Part shown: positions 47,849-58,730 of the stretch, one piece after another
Numbering within the stretch: position 1 is the first letter of the stretch
Layout: each line of letters opens with the position of its first letter
Assembly (NCBI RefSeq): GCF_037042905.1
Contig: NC_087262.1
Location: 9,777,501-9,841,500, forward strand
Direction: 5' to 3'
Source: Lytechinus pictus
Taxonomy: Eukaryota > Echinodermata > Echinoidea > Temnopleuroida > Toxopneustidae
Length of the DNA: 64,000 nt
Notes under the pieces: model-generated
Told to the model about the DNA's origin: nothing
What the model saw: the letters and a program-made list of their open reading frames with translations, nothing else
Databases searched by the model: none
Translations under genes and position numbers: made by a program

Positions 47849-48258
47849 GCGAAGGTCACAAAACCTTCAATTTCCAAGTTTTGGGGTTTTGATATACATG
47901 CACGAAACCCATTTTGTTTGTACGGTTTTGGTTACATCAGAGCTTTCCCTTCAAATTTCATGAAATTTTAGCCTTTCTGCAATTTTTTTTGCGAGTGAAT
48001 ATCACATAACCGGTGTCTAGTCGGAATTTTTGTTAAGCACATCTTGGCGACTTGCAGGCATTATGTTTGGCATGTATAATAAAACCCCAAAACTTGGCAA
48101 AAGTGGTTAGGTACCCTTCGCCTTCGAAAGACCATAACTCTATGACCAGTGACACTTGTGACGCAAGCAAGGTGTCAAATTAAAGTTGATGAGATGCCCA
48201 ATTATGTAGAATAGAAGTCACAAGAATAAATCATGCATTCGTGACATCGCTGACCAGT

Positions 48259-48481
48259 ACACAGTAAAAACGCTGTTCAAGATTTTATACAACGCTGTTT
48301 ACTATATGAACCTTAAAGTATTTGTTTAACCGTTTAAACAATCATCTTTAATTTATTGAAGATTAGATATTGAAAATTAAACTTTGTTGCTTAAGATTTA
48401 AACACTTGTTTAAGCTGTTTAAACAATAACTGTAAGGTTCATATAGTAAACAGCGTTGTATAATTTTTTTTTTACTGTGTA
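48259..48481. mobile_element. 223-bp MITE with ACACAGTAAAAA ends
   Basis: ACACAGTAAAAA and CAACGCTGTTTACTATATGA at the left match TCATATAGTAAACAGCGTTG and TTTTTTACTGTGT at the right in inverse order. Highly symmetrical, non-coding. Confidence 0.85.
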
Positions 48482-48489
48482 GTGTTGCT

Positions 48490-48760
48490 GACCTTTGAAC
48501 TTTGGTTACCTTTTTCAGAAACACCCTGTAAAGGCTGTATTGACGGTTTGGGGTATGGGTATACAAAGGGGAGAGTGGTACTTCTGTCATGTCTGTGACA
48601 TCATCTTGGTCGCATTGTCAGTCAGAGGATCCCCATGTAGCATTAGTGATTTCGACATTCAAATGCTAATGACTTTCTTGTTTTGATTTTCTCAACCTTT
48701 TATTGATTTGTTTCTTTGATTTTACTGTTTGCACACAAAGATGCCACAGTCATTATCAAT
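48490..48760. mobile_element. Single arm of the 548-bp fold-back family
   Basis: Shares GTGACATCAT, CGCATTG, CATTCAAATGCTAATGACTT and TTTGATTTTACTG words with the right arm at 32880-33064. Confidence 0.65.
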
Positions 48761-49876
48761 ATTATTCAATCATGTATTTAGGCGTACCATGAATGGTAAA
48801 GAGTGAAGTATCATTTGATTTGATACCAATCAGTGTTTGATACCAATAATTTATTGAATCGCCAGAAGCAGAGGAGGGGGTGGGAAGGCTTCTTTTTTAT
48901 TACAGAGAATAAAATACTGAAGAATCATGCCATACACGATTTGCGCACAAAGCTCAAGGGTGAATGTGAATCCACTTTAATTTAGAGATTAGTTGAGCAT
49001 GTTGAGAAAAACTTGACAAATAGGCCTACAAACTATATGCTAATGAGTCCCCCTTTCTTATGCAAGGCCGTCTCATACAAAATTGAAACTTATTTTTTCT
49101 GCGCAACTTGGTTTGACCAAGGACCCAACTAGTTAGGGTCTGGTTTTACCATATTTGATTTAGCCTTGGATCCTACTAGGGTCCATTTAAATTTCAAGCT
49201 CGTCTTGCTCTCATCAATAAAGTGGAAGAACATATATGTCAATCACCTTGGAAATGTTGGAAAAAATGTGGACGCTATGGTTTCCGTTTAGGGACGAGCT
49301 GTTTATCATGTTCATCCGCGTGTTTACAGTAATCTGCAAATTTCACTTCTATTTTCAAATGGCGGACACGATTATGATTCGAGAATTATCCGCCTATGCC
49401 TTTTTTCCTCCACTTTCTCCATGGCAACAAAACATCTTCCCAAACAGCGCTTCAATAAAGGATATCTTAATATGAGATCTTGTACTGATTCTCTTCTGCA
49501 TCGTGAAAGCTGTGCGCTTTGTGCCCTGGAAACTGGCGCCATTTTGTTTTATCACTGAGACAACACAAAACAAGCGACTTGAAATTTATCAGTTTACACG
49601 GGGTTTTGTTGCTTAATTTGTTGGGGTTTTCCCCCTCAGTCGTCGCCTTACGATACAATTCCATTGTGATGGTTTTGTTGAATTGTACAGGATAAAAAGC
49701 ACCTGGAGAACAGAACATTTTTTGCTTATAATCAAAACATCAGAAAAGAAGCGGGCTTAAATTTTTTCAGGGGTTTTATGTATTGTTTTGTTTTTCGCAT
49801 TCATCGGCCCTTGCCACAGAATTTTTGTGGAGTTTTTGTTACACTGTTCTGGACAAGAAACGCCTGAAAAACCACC
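48761..49876. other. Upstream region of the opsin gene
   Basis: No exon is supported. The 5' UTR and promoter of the opsin should lie here. GCCTGAAAAACCACCATGG at its end holds an in-frame TGA three codons before the start codon. Confidence 0.5.
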
Positions 49877-49952
49877 ATGGATAGCATCCTCGAAATCGGT
49901 CCAGAAGCGGAACAACTTCATTATGCCGTCGGAACTATCCTCATAGTCTGGT
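49877..49952 (+). CDS. Opsin exon 1
   Basis: Encodes [20 protein letters not shown] and the start of TM1. The donor is TGGT|GTAAGT, phase 1. Confidence 0.88.
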
Positions 49953-50393
49953 GTAAGTAAACTCAATTATTCTTTATATGCCTTTCTTTGAATAAATTAC
50001 GCAACAATAGAATACATAATATAATAACCAAATTGAATCATAAAAAGGCATAATAAGCATACATTTGAAGGCATATTTGATTTGATAACTATTAAGAAAT
50101 TCTGATATCATATTCTATGATTGGTCCAAGTATTGATCTTTTAGGAAATACTGGGAGAGTTTTTATCGTATTTTCACAATTATGAACCTTTACTAATATG
50201 CAAACAATATATGAACAGACGTGTTTTTCACGACTGTTTCAGAAAAGGATTTTGAATTCTCTTTTTTGTCACATCATGGGCACTGACGAAGAGTGTGACT
50301 TTACCTTTCATTTTTTAGAGCTATGGTCCTTTTAAAATCTACGATTTTATTTCCACGGCATTTACTAAACCTTAATTGTGATTACTCTCTCTC

Positions 50394-50455
<62 letters not shown>

Positions 50456-53417
50456 CATATATATATAATTCATTTAGATCTATTTCTTTCTCCATTTGTC
50501 CGTGTATTGTTAAAGTTGTCCTGCTTTCACATTTCCTTGATCAAGCTAAGATTTTACAATTAAAGTTGACTGATATAATTTACTTAGTATGTGACTACTG
50601 GTATAATCAGTTAATATTTATTATTGCCCATGGTATGGAAATGTGTTTTCCACCATCATTGCAAGAATATGAAGCACAGTACTGGTATATAAGGATATGA
50701 GAGCACGTGTTGAAAAGGATATGGGATACAGACAAACAAAAATATGAAGTCCGGGCATGTTGAAAGAAGATTCTCATTTTAATAATAATTGGATTTATAT
50801 AGCGCTTTTTCCAAAGGATACAAAGCGCTGTTGATGGCATAAGACAAGTTAAGGTTTATGGTTATATAAGTTTGTTTTGAGATGTTTCTTGAAGAGGTCA
50901 AGAGAAGAGAGGTTTCGGAGAGATGGAGGGAGTTTGTTCCAAACACGGGGGGCAAGAGATTGAGAAGAGTTGAAACCGGCCTGTTTTCTGGATTTTGGAA
51001 TGACATAGGAATGAGCAGCTCCAGAACGAAGAGAGTATGTAGATCTTTGTTGCTGAAATAATGAAGAAATTTAGGAAGGAAGTGTGGTTGACAGAGATTT
51101 ATAGGTTTGAACAAGTATTCGATAATGTATTCTATCAGAAACAGGTAGCCAATGAAGTTCATTTAGAAAAGGGGTAGGTAGCGTGACACCATTTTGGTTT
51201 TTGACAGATCAATCGTGGACATTTGTTCTGAAGGCGTTAAAGTCTTTCAAGATCTTGTTTACCCCCAAGCAAGCAACCAACCACCAAAGTCGAGCCTGGA
51301 GAGCACTAGTGCCCTAACAACATTATGATATGTGTCCTTATCTAAGAAACTTCTAATGCGATTGAGATTGTATATGTACCAGTTGAGAGTACGACACAAG
51401 TATGTTACATGTTCAATCATTTTCATTTAACTATCAAAAACAACTCCTAAATCCTTAATGGTTGAAGATATTGGAATATCTATCTATATTGTGCAGGAGA
51501 TGCAGCAACAAAGAACTCTGTTTAACAAGAATTTAATTTTAATTTATTATCAACAAGCCACGATCGAATGTCAGACAAACATTTTGAAATCCGAAAATAC
51601 GCGCAGGCTGCATCTCCAGGCTTGGTAAGATAAAAGATGTTGAACATCTGAATGTCATCGGCATAAACATGATACTGAATTGAGTGCCGACTGATGATGT
51701 TCCCAATATTACCGATGTAGTATGTAAACAACTGGGGCCCGATAATTGATCCTTGCGGTATACCATATTCTTATGGTTTCTCACTTGAAAGTGGCCCTTT
51801 TATGTGTACTCGACTAGCCTGTTGCTAAGATACGATTTGAACCAGGAAAGAGCATTAGTACACAGGTCGAAATCATCAGCCAACCTTTGCAAAAGGATTT
51901 TGTGATCTACCGTATCAAAGGCAGATGAGAGGTCAAGCATTAATAAAACAGCTTGCTTATTGTCATATCATTCATTTTCCAAGTAATCATTATTTTGCAC
52001 TAATAAAACAAGAAATATGCATGTCACTTTATTCATTACTTTCCTTGCTGTAGTTATTATACAATAATCAATACAATAATCAATGATAAGAACAGAAATA
52101 ATAGCAATATTATCATCATCATCATCACCATTAATATTATTATTATTACTATTTAATTATATCATAATTATTATTATTATGACTATTATTATTGTTGTTG
52201 TTATTATCATTATTGTTATTATCATTCTTCTTATTATTATCTTTGTCATATTTTCAAGCATTATCTGCTTACAATGGCAATCCATCTTCTGCCACTGATT
52301 TTATGTTCATGATATATGCCTGATTTATTGTCAAAATATATTTTTTATATTAGTGTTATATTATATTGTTATGTAGAAGATAAATAAATCAAATCTAAAT
52401 CAATCATTATTATTATTATCATTATTATTATTATCATTATCGTTATCATCATAATTGTCATTGGTTATATTGCTGGTATCCATCAGATGCTACTACAGTG
52501 AACGTATTTGGAGAGTTAGAATTACCGTATGAGTAAAAAAGAAACACGATAACTTAAAGAGGAAAATCACCCTTATACAAAAAGTTTATTGTAAAAAGGA
52601 GAAGCTCAGAAATGACGAGTGACGTCACAATTCCTTTTTAATGACCATAACTCTTTCATGATATTGATTTTTTCTGTATTTTTTTCATTTCATTCTTTAT
52701 AATCAAACAATTAACTTGACATCAAGGAACGTTTCATTAAAGTTGTCAGCAATCATGGCAATGGCAGGTTATCGTTTTTTCAACAGTTGCCATAGTTATG
52801 GTCAGACACGTGAGCTTCTTTCATCCAATCAAATCCAAAGAAAGTTGACAGATCTGACATTTTGTCGGACAACAAGCATGACAAAATTATTTTCATGAAA
52901 TGCTTCCGAGGGCGGATTTATCTTTTTAAGTAATTCTGAGGAAAGGAATAGATGTATTTGTTCTCGTTTATAAAGTGTCGATAGTTTCCGTCTTTTAATT
53001 TATTTTCTTTAATGTTGATTCAGGGGCTGGTGGTGTATTTGGGAATGCGACCCTTTTCGCCGTCTTCGCCAGATACCGGCAGCTGTGTAGTCCTGTCAAT
53101 GTGCTGCTACTAAGTCTGGGGCTAGCGAATCTTGGTAAGTATATAGAATGAGAAATAAGGGGGGACAGATGACCGGATGTGGATTGATTGAAAAGGGAGA
53201 ACAGGGCAAAAAGGAAAAGGCTGGGAAAATGATGGGAAAAAAAGAAAACAAAAAAGGTCACGGATGGTAGAAATGAGTTTAGGGGTTTTGTAATTCTGTT
53301 TTTTTTTTTACATCATGGGCACTGACGAAGAGTGTGACTTTACCTTTCATTTTTGAGAGCTATGCTCCTTTTAAAATCTACGATTTTATTTCTACGGCAT
53401 TTACTAAACCTTTTGTG

Positions 53418-53457
<40 letters not shown>

Positions 53458-56400
53458 CGAAGAAGCCAATATATTACTCACTGAAGCACCCACGCAATGT
53501 TTATGTCCTTGCTCATCACAATTATATATATATATATATATATATTCTTTTTAGGGACGCATCTTTAAAGGCAATCCCTGGCTATGTTTTAAGTATATTT
53601 GCAATCACATGCATTCCTTTTGTTACTCCCTTTTCTTCTTCTTTTTTTTCTTTTTTTTTTCTTCTTGCTTTCATTAATAATTGACATTCGCTTTCTTCTA
53701 TTCATTCATGTATTTATTTTTGTTTTAATCACGTTTTCAGCATTTTGTATTCATAAATTATTATTCTTTGTTTATTTGTTTATTTTATATTTGTGTTTGC
53801 TTTGATAGGCAATGTTATTTAAAAAAAAACGGTACACATTATATCTTCATACAGTCCGTTGAAATAGTTTCAGAACAGTTTAAGATATATATATGTTTAA
53901 TTATGAAATACTTGATTTTGTTATTCTTCTTCTGTAGGAATGACTGTATGCTGTATTCCTCTCTCAACCACATCAAATTTCATCCAGATATGGATCTTTC
54001 GGTGGGAAGGCTGCAAATTCTATGGCTTTTTCTTTATGTTCTTTGGTTTAAGTATCATCGGCAATACCGTCATACTAGCAGTTAGTCGATATCTTATCGT
54101 CTGTCGAGGAGAACTTGGTAAGATAATTTCAGAACTACTCCTTCTATCGTATTAGTTTTTAACGACGTTTATTTATTAATAAAAAAAATTATGCATATGA
54201 AACCACAATGTTTAAAAATAATTGATGACAATGTAGTCTAATCAATGCTTAATAACTGATTTTGCCCTACTCCTTCAAAAAGTATAACCAAATATGTCAT
54301 AAAGAATTTATTCAATTTCGTTGAACGATATGTATGATTTTGTACCATACTAAATGAGAGAAAGTAATAAAAAAACAAATTTTAAAAAGACACAGATCCA
54401 ACAGGCATCGGGGAGATATGACCCACTCCCATTGCTTTCCTCCATTAATGGCACTGGCCTCCCTGTGAAGAAAGCGCCCCCCCCCCCCACTCTCTTTGAA
54501 GTGAGAGTTAAATTTCATCGTTTCCTTTGACGTATAGACCCGGCACATTCGTTTATCATACCTTTTTGGAAAGGAGGAAAATGACTGTATGGCGAGTGGT
54601 AACCCCCCTTTTTTGTTGTTGAAAAGGCTTCTTGTGAAGGTTTTTGTGAGGACAATCACTGGAAGATCCAGGGGGAGGGGGGCAAAGCCGGCCCGTGCCC
54701 CTGCTTTTGAGAGGCACAATTTAAAATTTGTAATGTAACAAGTGGAATGCCTCTGGCAGTCTCGCCTGCATTACGCGATTTAATATAGCAGCAGTGCTAA
54801 CTTTGAAAACTACTATAAAATAATCATTCACAAAAACACCATTCATATAATGACATAATACCACGTTCATTGACCATAGATGACATTTGAACGGTGACTT
54901 AAGACTTGTCAACTACACCCATGTCCACATTTCATTCACTCTATCCATAAACTTTCAAAGTTATGATGGCTATTCAACAATTACCCCAACATGGCCTACG
55001 TTAATTGACCTTAACTGACCTTTGACCTTGGTTTTGTGACCTGAAACTCACAGGGGATGTTCAGTGATACTTGATTACTCTTATATCCCAAGTTTTATGA
55101 AATAGATCCATAAACTTTAGAGTTAGGATGGTAATTTAACAAAGACCCCCAACACGGCCAAAGTTCATTGACCTTAAATGACCATTGACCATGGTCATGT
55201 GACCTGAAACTCGCACAGAATATTTAGTGGTACTTGATGAACCTAATGTCCAAGTTTCATGAACTAGATCCATACATTTTCAAAGTTATGAAGGTAATTC
55301 AACAAATACCCCCAACTTGGCCAAAGTTCATTGACCCTAAATGGCCTTTGACCTTGGTCATGTGACCTGAAACTCAGGAAGGATGTTCACTAATACTTGA
55401 TTAACCTTATGTCCAAGTTTCATGAACTAGATCCATAAATTTTCAAAGTTATGATAGTAATTCAAAAAATACCCCCAACTTGACCAAAGTTCATTGACCC
55501 TAAATGACCTTTGACCTTGGTCATGTGACCTAAAACTAGTGCAGGATGTTTAGTAATACTTGATTAACCTTATGCCCAAGTTTCATGAACTAGGTCTATA
55601 TACTTTTTAAGTTATGATGTCATTTCAAAAACTTACCTTAGGTTAAGATTTTGAAAATAATTCTCCCAACATGGTCTAAGTTCATTGACCCTAAATGACC
55701 TTTGACCTTAGTCATGTGACCTGAAACTCAGGCAGAATATTTAGTAATACTTGATTAACCTTATGTCCAAGTTTCATGAACTAGGTCCATATACTTTCTA
55801 AGTTATGATGTCATTTAAAAACTTAACCTTAGGTTAAGATTTGATGTTGACGCCGCCGCCGTCGGAAAAGCGGCGCCTATAGTCTCGCTCTGCTATGCAG
55901 GCGAGACAAAAATGGCGTTAGAATAGAAGTGAAGACCTTTTTTCTGCTTGTCAAACTTTTTCGTGAACGAAATGTCCTTGATTTTTGGTTAAAACTTTTT
56001 CTTTATTTTTTTGGCGTGTCAAATTTTTCCTCAGGAAAATGTGCCCCCCTCCTCCCTTTTGGGAAATCATGGATCCGCCCCTGATGACAATATCAAGGCC
56101 TTTAGGGCTGATATTTCACCTCCTACTTTTACTTCTACTAGTATTTCAAAAAATAGAAACAGAATGCCAACATCTTAATTTTTTTTTGTTGGGTGGTGCA
56201 AAAGCCATGTGAGAACTGAACTATTATTTTACTTCCCTCTTCAGGCCTATTGTATAAAAACGCTTTGAAATTATAAATAGAAAAACCGATACGATGTCTC
56301 ATTTTAATTCTAAAAAAATCATATATTTTTTTGATATTTTTTCTTTGTCTTCCTTTTTTTTTGAAACGCAGCTCAACAGTTGACCTTTTCGCATTACCGT

Positions 56401-57996
56401 TACTTCGCGATGTCGGCCTGGGTGAACGGGCTCTTCTGGGCCGTCATGCCCATCTTCGGCTGGAGCCGTTACGACATCGAAGCGCCTCTCCAGACCACGT
56501 GCTTTGTCGACTGGCAGCGCACCGATCTCTCCTATGTTTCATACATCATCTCGTGGTTCGTTGTCAACTTCGTCCTGCCTCTGTCGCTGATGGTGTTCGC
56601 ATACGTCAGCGCTTTTCTCACGAGACAGGAGGGGCAGTTCGCTGATCCCATACGCGACAATGAGCCCTTGCCTTCGAATGTGGATTGGGCGAGTCAGCCA
56701 GAGGCTCACTGGGTAAGACAGCAAGCTGAAAGATATCGAGGGATGGCGAGACGGGGGGGGGGGGGCGACTACCCATCCCCTTAGAAAAGCGAGAGAAAGA
56801 ATTAATAAAGGACATGAAAACAGCAACAAAAGGCAAAGGGAACACGGAAGAAAAAAGGAGTATCAAAAAATATGTAGCTGTTATATCCAACTATTTGACA
56901 TGATTGAGAGAGAAGCGAAGCGCGAACAGAAAATTTCTGATATTCTGATCTGAAACTGGATAATTTAAGTACGTCGTAAACAAGGATCAAGCTGCGTATC
57001 GTAACGAACATACGTGCGCGAAGCGCGAGCTCTTTCTCTTTCTTTCTTTCTTCTTTTTTAAAACCTAGAATCTGACTATTCCCAAACAAGAAAGGGTATT
57101 TTCCTAAATCAATAATGAGAGGGCGAAGCGCCATATTCCGATCTGAAAAAATGGTAGGGTCTAAATATAAGCACTATTTCAAGCATTTACGTAGGCCTAT
57201 GAAAAAATTACCAGAGGATATAGATCGCACTTATAATAGATGCGAGCGCAAAGCGCAAGTTGATTTTATTTTTTTAACCAAGGAACGGGACATTCTAAGC
57301 ATATTTTGTCATCATATGAAAAGGATTACTATCTTTATATTTCTCTTCCTAAGTGCGAGCTGAAAATCTTTGACATATAGTGACATGAACATGATGAAAG
57401 TTTTATTCTATAAAGTCTTCCCCTCATCTTATTTAATTCACTCGTCTTCCTCTTATTTTTCCTCCTCTATTTCCTCCTTTCCTATCCCTTATTTTTCTTT
57501 TTTTTTGTCCCCATCCCCCTTTGCGCCACCAATAGGGGACCGCGGCCACTTCCCTGGATCCGCGTATGGTTCTGTCCAGCAAGGCCCTTGCATAGTGATA
57601 TTTCAAAGCTTGTAACTTATCAGTCGTTTTTCATTCTATGTCGGTATCGTAACCGTTGTCATCTGGCTTCTCTTTCGTTTTCCATCCTAGGTCGGTATCG
57701 CAACCGTAGTCGTCTTCGTGCTCTCCTGGCTTCCCTACAGTGTTGTCTTTCTCCATGCCATCGCCGAAAACATCGGCGACATGCCTCCAAACCTTCCCGT
57801 CATCGCCCCGTTGTTCGCCGAGATCACCCTGTGGATCCATCCCATCCTCTTCCTGGTCTTTATCAAAAAATTCCGCTCCTACGCCGCCATGATGCTTTGC
57901 TGCCGCACCGAAGTCGAAGCAATCGAAATCAACCCGCAGGCCGACAGCAGCCATCGTACGTCGGAAGCGCGACGGTTCGCCGATCATTTCGTCTAG
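49877..57996 (+). CDS. Opsin of RGR/peropsin/Opn5-like type lacking the retinal-binding lysine
   Basis: Five exons: 49877-49952, 53024-53134, 53938-54117, 56372-56712, 57691-57996. They give 337 residues with consistent phases (1,1,1,0) and GT-AG borders. The start sits in an ideal context (ACCACCATGG) with an upstream in-frame TGA. Seven membrane helices can be traced. TM1 has GN (about 32-33), TM2 [13 protein letters not shown], and TM3 follows Cys88, whose disulfide partner is Cys166. Tyr91 lies at the counter-ion position 113, SRY (112-114) replaces DRY, and WxP-type SWLPYS (248-253) marks TM6. TM7 reads [16 protein letters not shown]: Glu280 aligns exactly with bovine Lys296, seven residues before Pro287, and His replaces Asn in NPxxY. 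The loop [15 protein letters not shown] is typical of peropsin/RGR/Opn5 relatives. The frame is intact, so this looks like a constrained opsin without covalent retinal, but a young pseudogene is not excluded. Subgroup assignment needs a tree. Confidence 0.9.
50258..50385 (+). repeat. Direct repeat in opsin intron 1 (partner at 53303-53425)
   Basis: TCATGGGCACTGACGAAGAG, GTGACTTTACCTTTCATTTT and ACGGCATTTACTAAACCTT occur here and again in intron 2 with few changes. Confidence 0.85.
50389..50468. repeat. (CT)n(TA)n microsatellite
   Basis: A CT run then TA/CATA in opsin intron 1. Confidence 0.95.
50779..51967 (-). mobile_element. 5'-truncated CR1/L2-like LINE with reverse transcriptase remnant
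   Basis: On the minus strand [15 protein letters not shown] (about 51950-51905) is RT motif [11 protein letters not shown] follows, and then [12 protein letters not shown] (about 51680-51640) is the catalytic YADD box with [10 protein letters not shown] after it. A C-terminal region near 50950-50890 and the end AAGCGCTATATAAATCCAAT plus ATTATT complete it. Stops and frameshifts break the frame, so it is a dead copy. It lies antisense in opsin intron 1. Confidence 0.85.
52080..52465. repeat. ATT/ATC triplet microsatellites
   Basis: Imperfect ATT and ATC repeats at 52108-52245 and 52405-52460. The Ile-rich open frame is an artefact. Confidence 0.9.
52710..52900. mobile_element. MITE-like repeat in opsin intron 1
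   Basis: CGTTTCATTAAAGTTGTCAG at the left and AAATTATTTTCATGAAATGC at the right are partly complementary. Related to 19970-20095. Confidence 0.5.
53024..53134 (+). CDS. Opsin exon 2 (TM1-TM2)
   Basis: Acceptor GTTGATTCAG, donor CTTG|GTAAGT. Encodes [18 protein letters not shown], the first intracellular loop QLCSPVN and most of TM2. Confidence 0.92.
53303..53425 (+). repeat. Direct repeat in opsin intron 2 (partner at 50258-50385)
   Basis: A second copy of the ~125-bp repeat, followed here by a TA run (53422-53455). The two copies bracket exon 2. Confidence 0.85.
53938..54117 (+). CDS. Opsin exon 3 (TM2-TM3)
   Basis: Acceptor CTTCTGTAG, donor CTTG|GTAAGA. Encodes the extracellular loop with W-x-x-W-x-G-C, TM3 and the SRY motif. 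Confidence 0.93.
54737..55915 (+). mobile_element. Repeat element A, copy 1, with ~165-bp tandem units
   Basis: Starts AACAAGTGGAATGCCTCTGG and ends GCAGGCGAGACAAAAATGG. Inside about five units carry TTCATTGACC, AATGACCTTTGACCTTGGTC and GTCCAAGTTTCATGAACTAG. Near the 3' end is a strong hairpin, GTCTCGC...GCGAGAC (about 55882-55907). It has no coding capacity and lies in opsin intron 3. A Helitron-like nature is possible because of the terminal hairpin and internal minisatellite, but unproven. Confidence 0.75.
55925..56093. mobile_element. Dispersed T-rich repeat ending AAATCATGGATCCGCCCCTG
   Basis: Shares CTTGTCAAACTTTTTCGTGA-type words with the fragments at 9110, 10690 and 19530. The end GGATCCGCCCCTG looks like a DNA-transposon terminus. 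Confidence 0.5.
56372..56712 (+). CDS. Opsin exon 4 (TM4-TM5, third loop)
   Basis: Acceptor AACGCAG, donor CACTGG|GTAAGA. Encodes [18 protein letters not shown] (TM4), the CFVDW loop, TM5 with [13 protein letters not shown] and a hydrophilic third intracellular loop. GC content is much higher than in the flanking introns. Confidence 0.95.
56748..57545. mobile_element. GCGAAGCGCGAG-type repeat element in opsin intron 4
   Basis: Between a G-run (56753-56766) and ACCGCGGCCACTTCCCTGGA, spaced words occur: GAAGCGAAGCGCGAAC, GTGCGCGAAGCGCGAGC, GGGCGAAGCGCC, GCGAGCGCAAAGCGCAAG. The plan is that of the 33248-34778 family. Ends are not resolved. Confidence 0.5.
57625..57675 (+). repeat. Partial tandem duplicate of the opsin exon 5 splice acceptor
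   Basis: A 51-bp unit just upstream of the real one. It repeats CATTCTATGTCGGTATCGTA versus CATCCTAGGTCGGTATCGCA and the start of TM6, but the acceptor AG is changed to TG. Confidence 0.8.
57691..57996 (+). CDS. Opsin exon 5 (TM6-TM7 and tail)
   Basis: Acceptor CCATCCTAG, stop TAG at 57994. Encodes TM6, TM7 with Glu280 (GAG at 57820-57822), the KKFR segment, palmitoylation-type CC (MMLCC) and a short tail ending ARRFADHFV. Confidence 0.95.
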   Translation, partial: VGIATVVVFVLSWLPYSVVFLHAIAENIGDMPPNLPVIAPLFAEITLWIHPILFLVFIKKFRSYAAMMLCCRTEVEAIEINPQADSSHRTSEARRFADHFV

Positions 57997-58291
57997 CTCG
58001 GCGGCGACCTGATCGCGTTGTCGAGGTGAAATGTTAGTTCATGCATGTATTGTGTATTATATAGGTCTGCGTTCGCAGTACCGACGCTTTTTTTTCTAGA
58101 TGAAAACCAAGAATACGAAGTGCGGTAGCGTTCCCGCATGCGCAGAAAGAGAATTCCTTATTCTCCGGCCTAACTTCCCTTCTTAAATCGTTAAGTCAAT
58201 ATCATGTCACTATTACGTTCTGATCGCCCCCACGTTTCATTCACAATAGTTAATGAATAATTGTTTCTGTACATGTTGAAGGGAAATGAAA

Positions 58292-58297
58292 ATTAAA
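58292..58297 (+). terminator. Possible poly(A) signal of the opsin
   Basis: ATTAAA about 300 bp after the stop. AATAAA also occurs at about 58492 within the adjoining repeat. Neither is confirmed. Confidence 0.25.
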
Positions 58298-58730
58298 AAC
58301 AACAAACAAAACAAAAAGATGTGAGCTTCAAACGAAACCTTAAAATCTTGGAAGCTTATATATTGATTTCATTAGAAAACAAGTGGAACGCCTCTGACAG
58401 TCTCGCCTGCATTACGCAATGCGATATAGCAAAAGTACTTCTTTTGAAAATAGCTAATGAATATTATTCACAGAAGAAAACACTAATATGATAATAAAAT
58501 ATTATGCCCATTGACCCAAAATGACCTTTAACCATGATCACGTGACCTAAGACATGTGCAAAACAATCATTCATACTTGATTATCCTTATGTCGATGTTT
58601 CATGAGCTAGATCCATAAACTTCCTTTGTTATGATGCCAATTCAACACATACTCCCAACACGGCCGGAGTTCACTGACCTTTAAATGACCTTTGATCTTG
58701 GCCATGTTCCTGAAATGCATACAGGGTATT

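Noticed and set aside
52083-52298. Ile-rich membrane-like frame
   Set aside because: Translation of ATT/ATC repeats.
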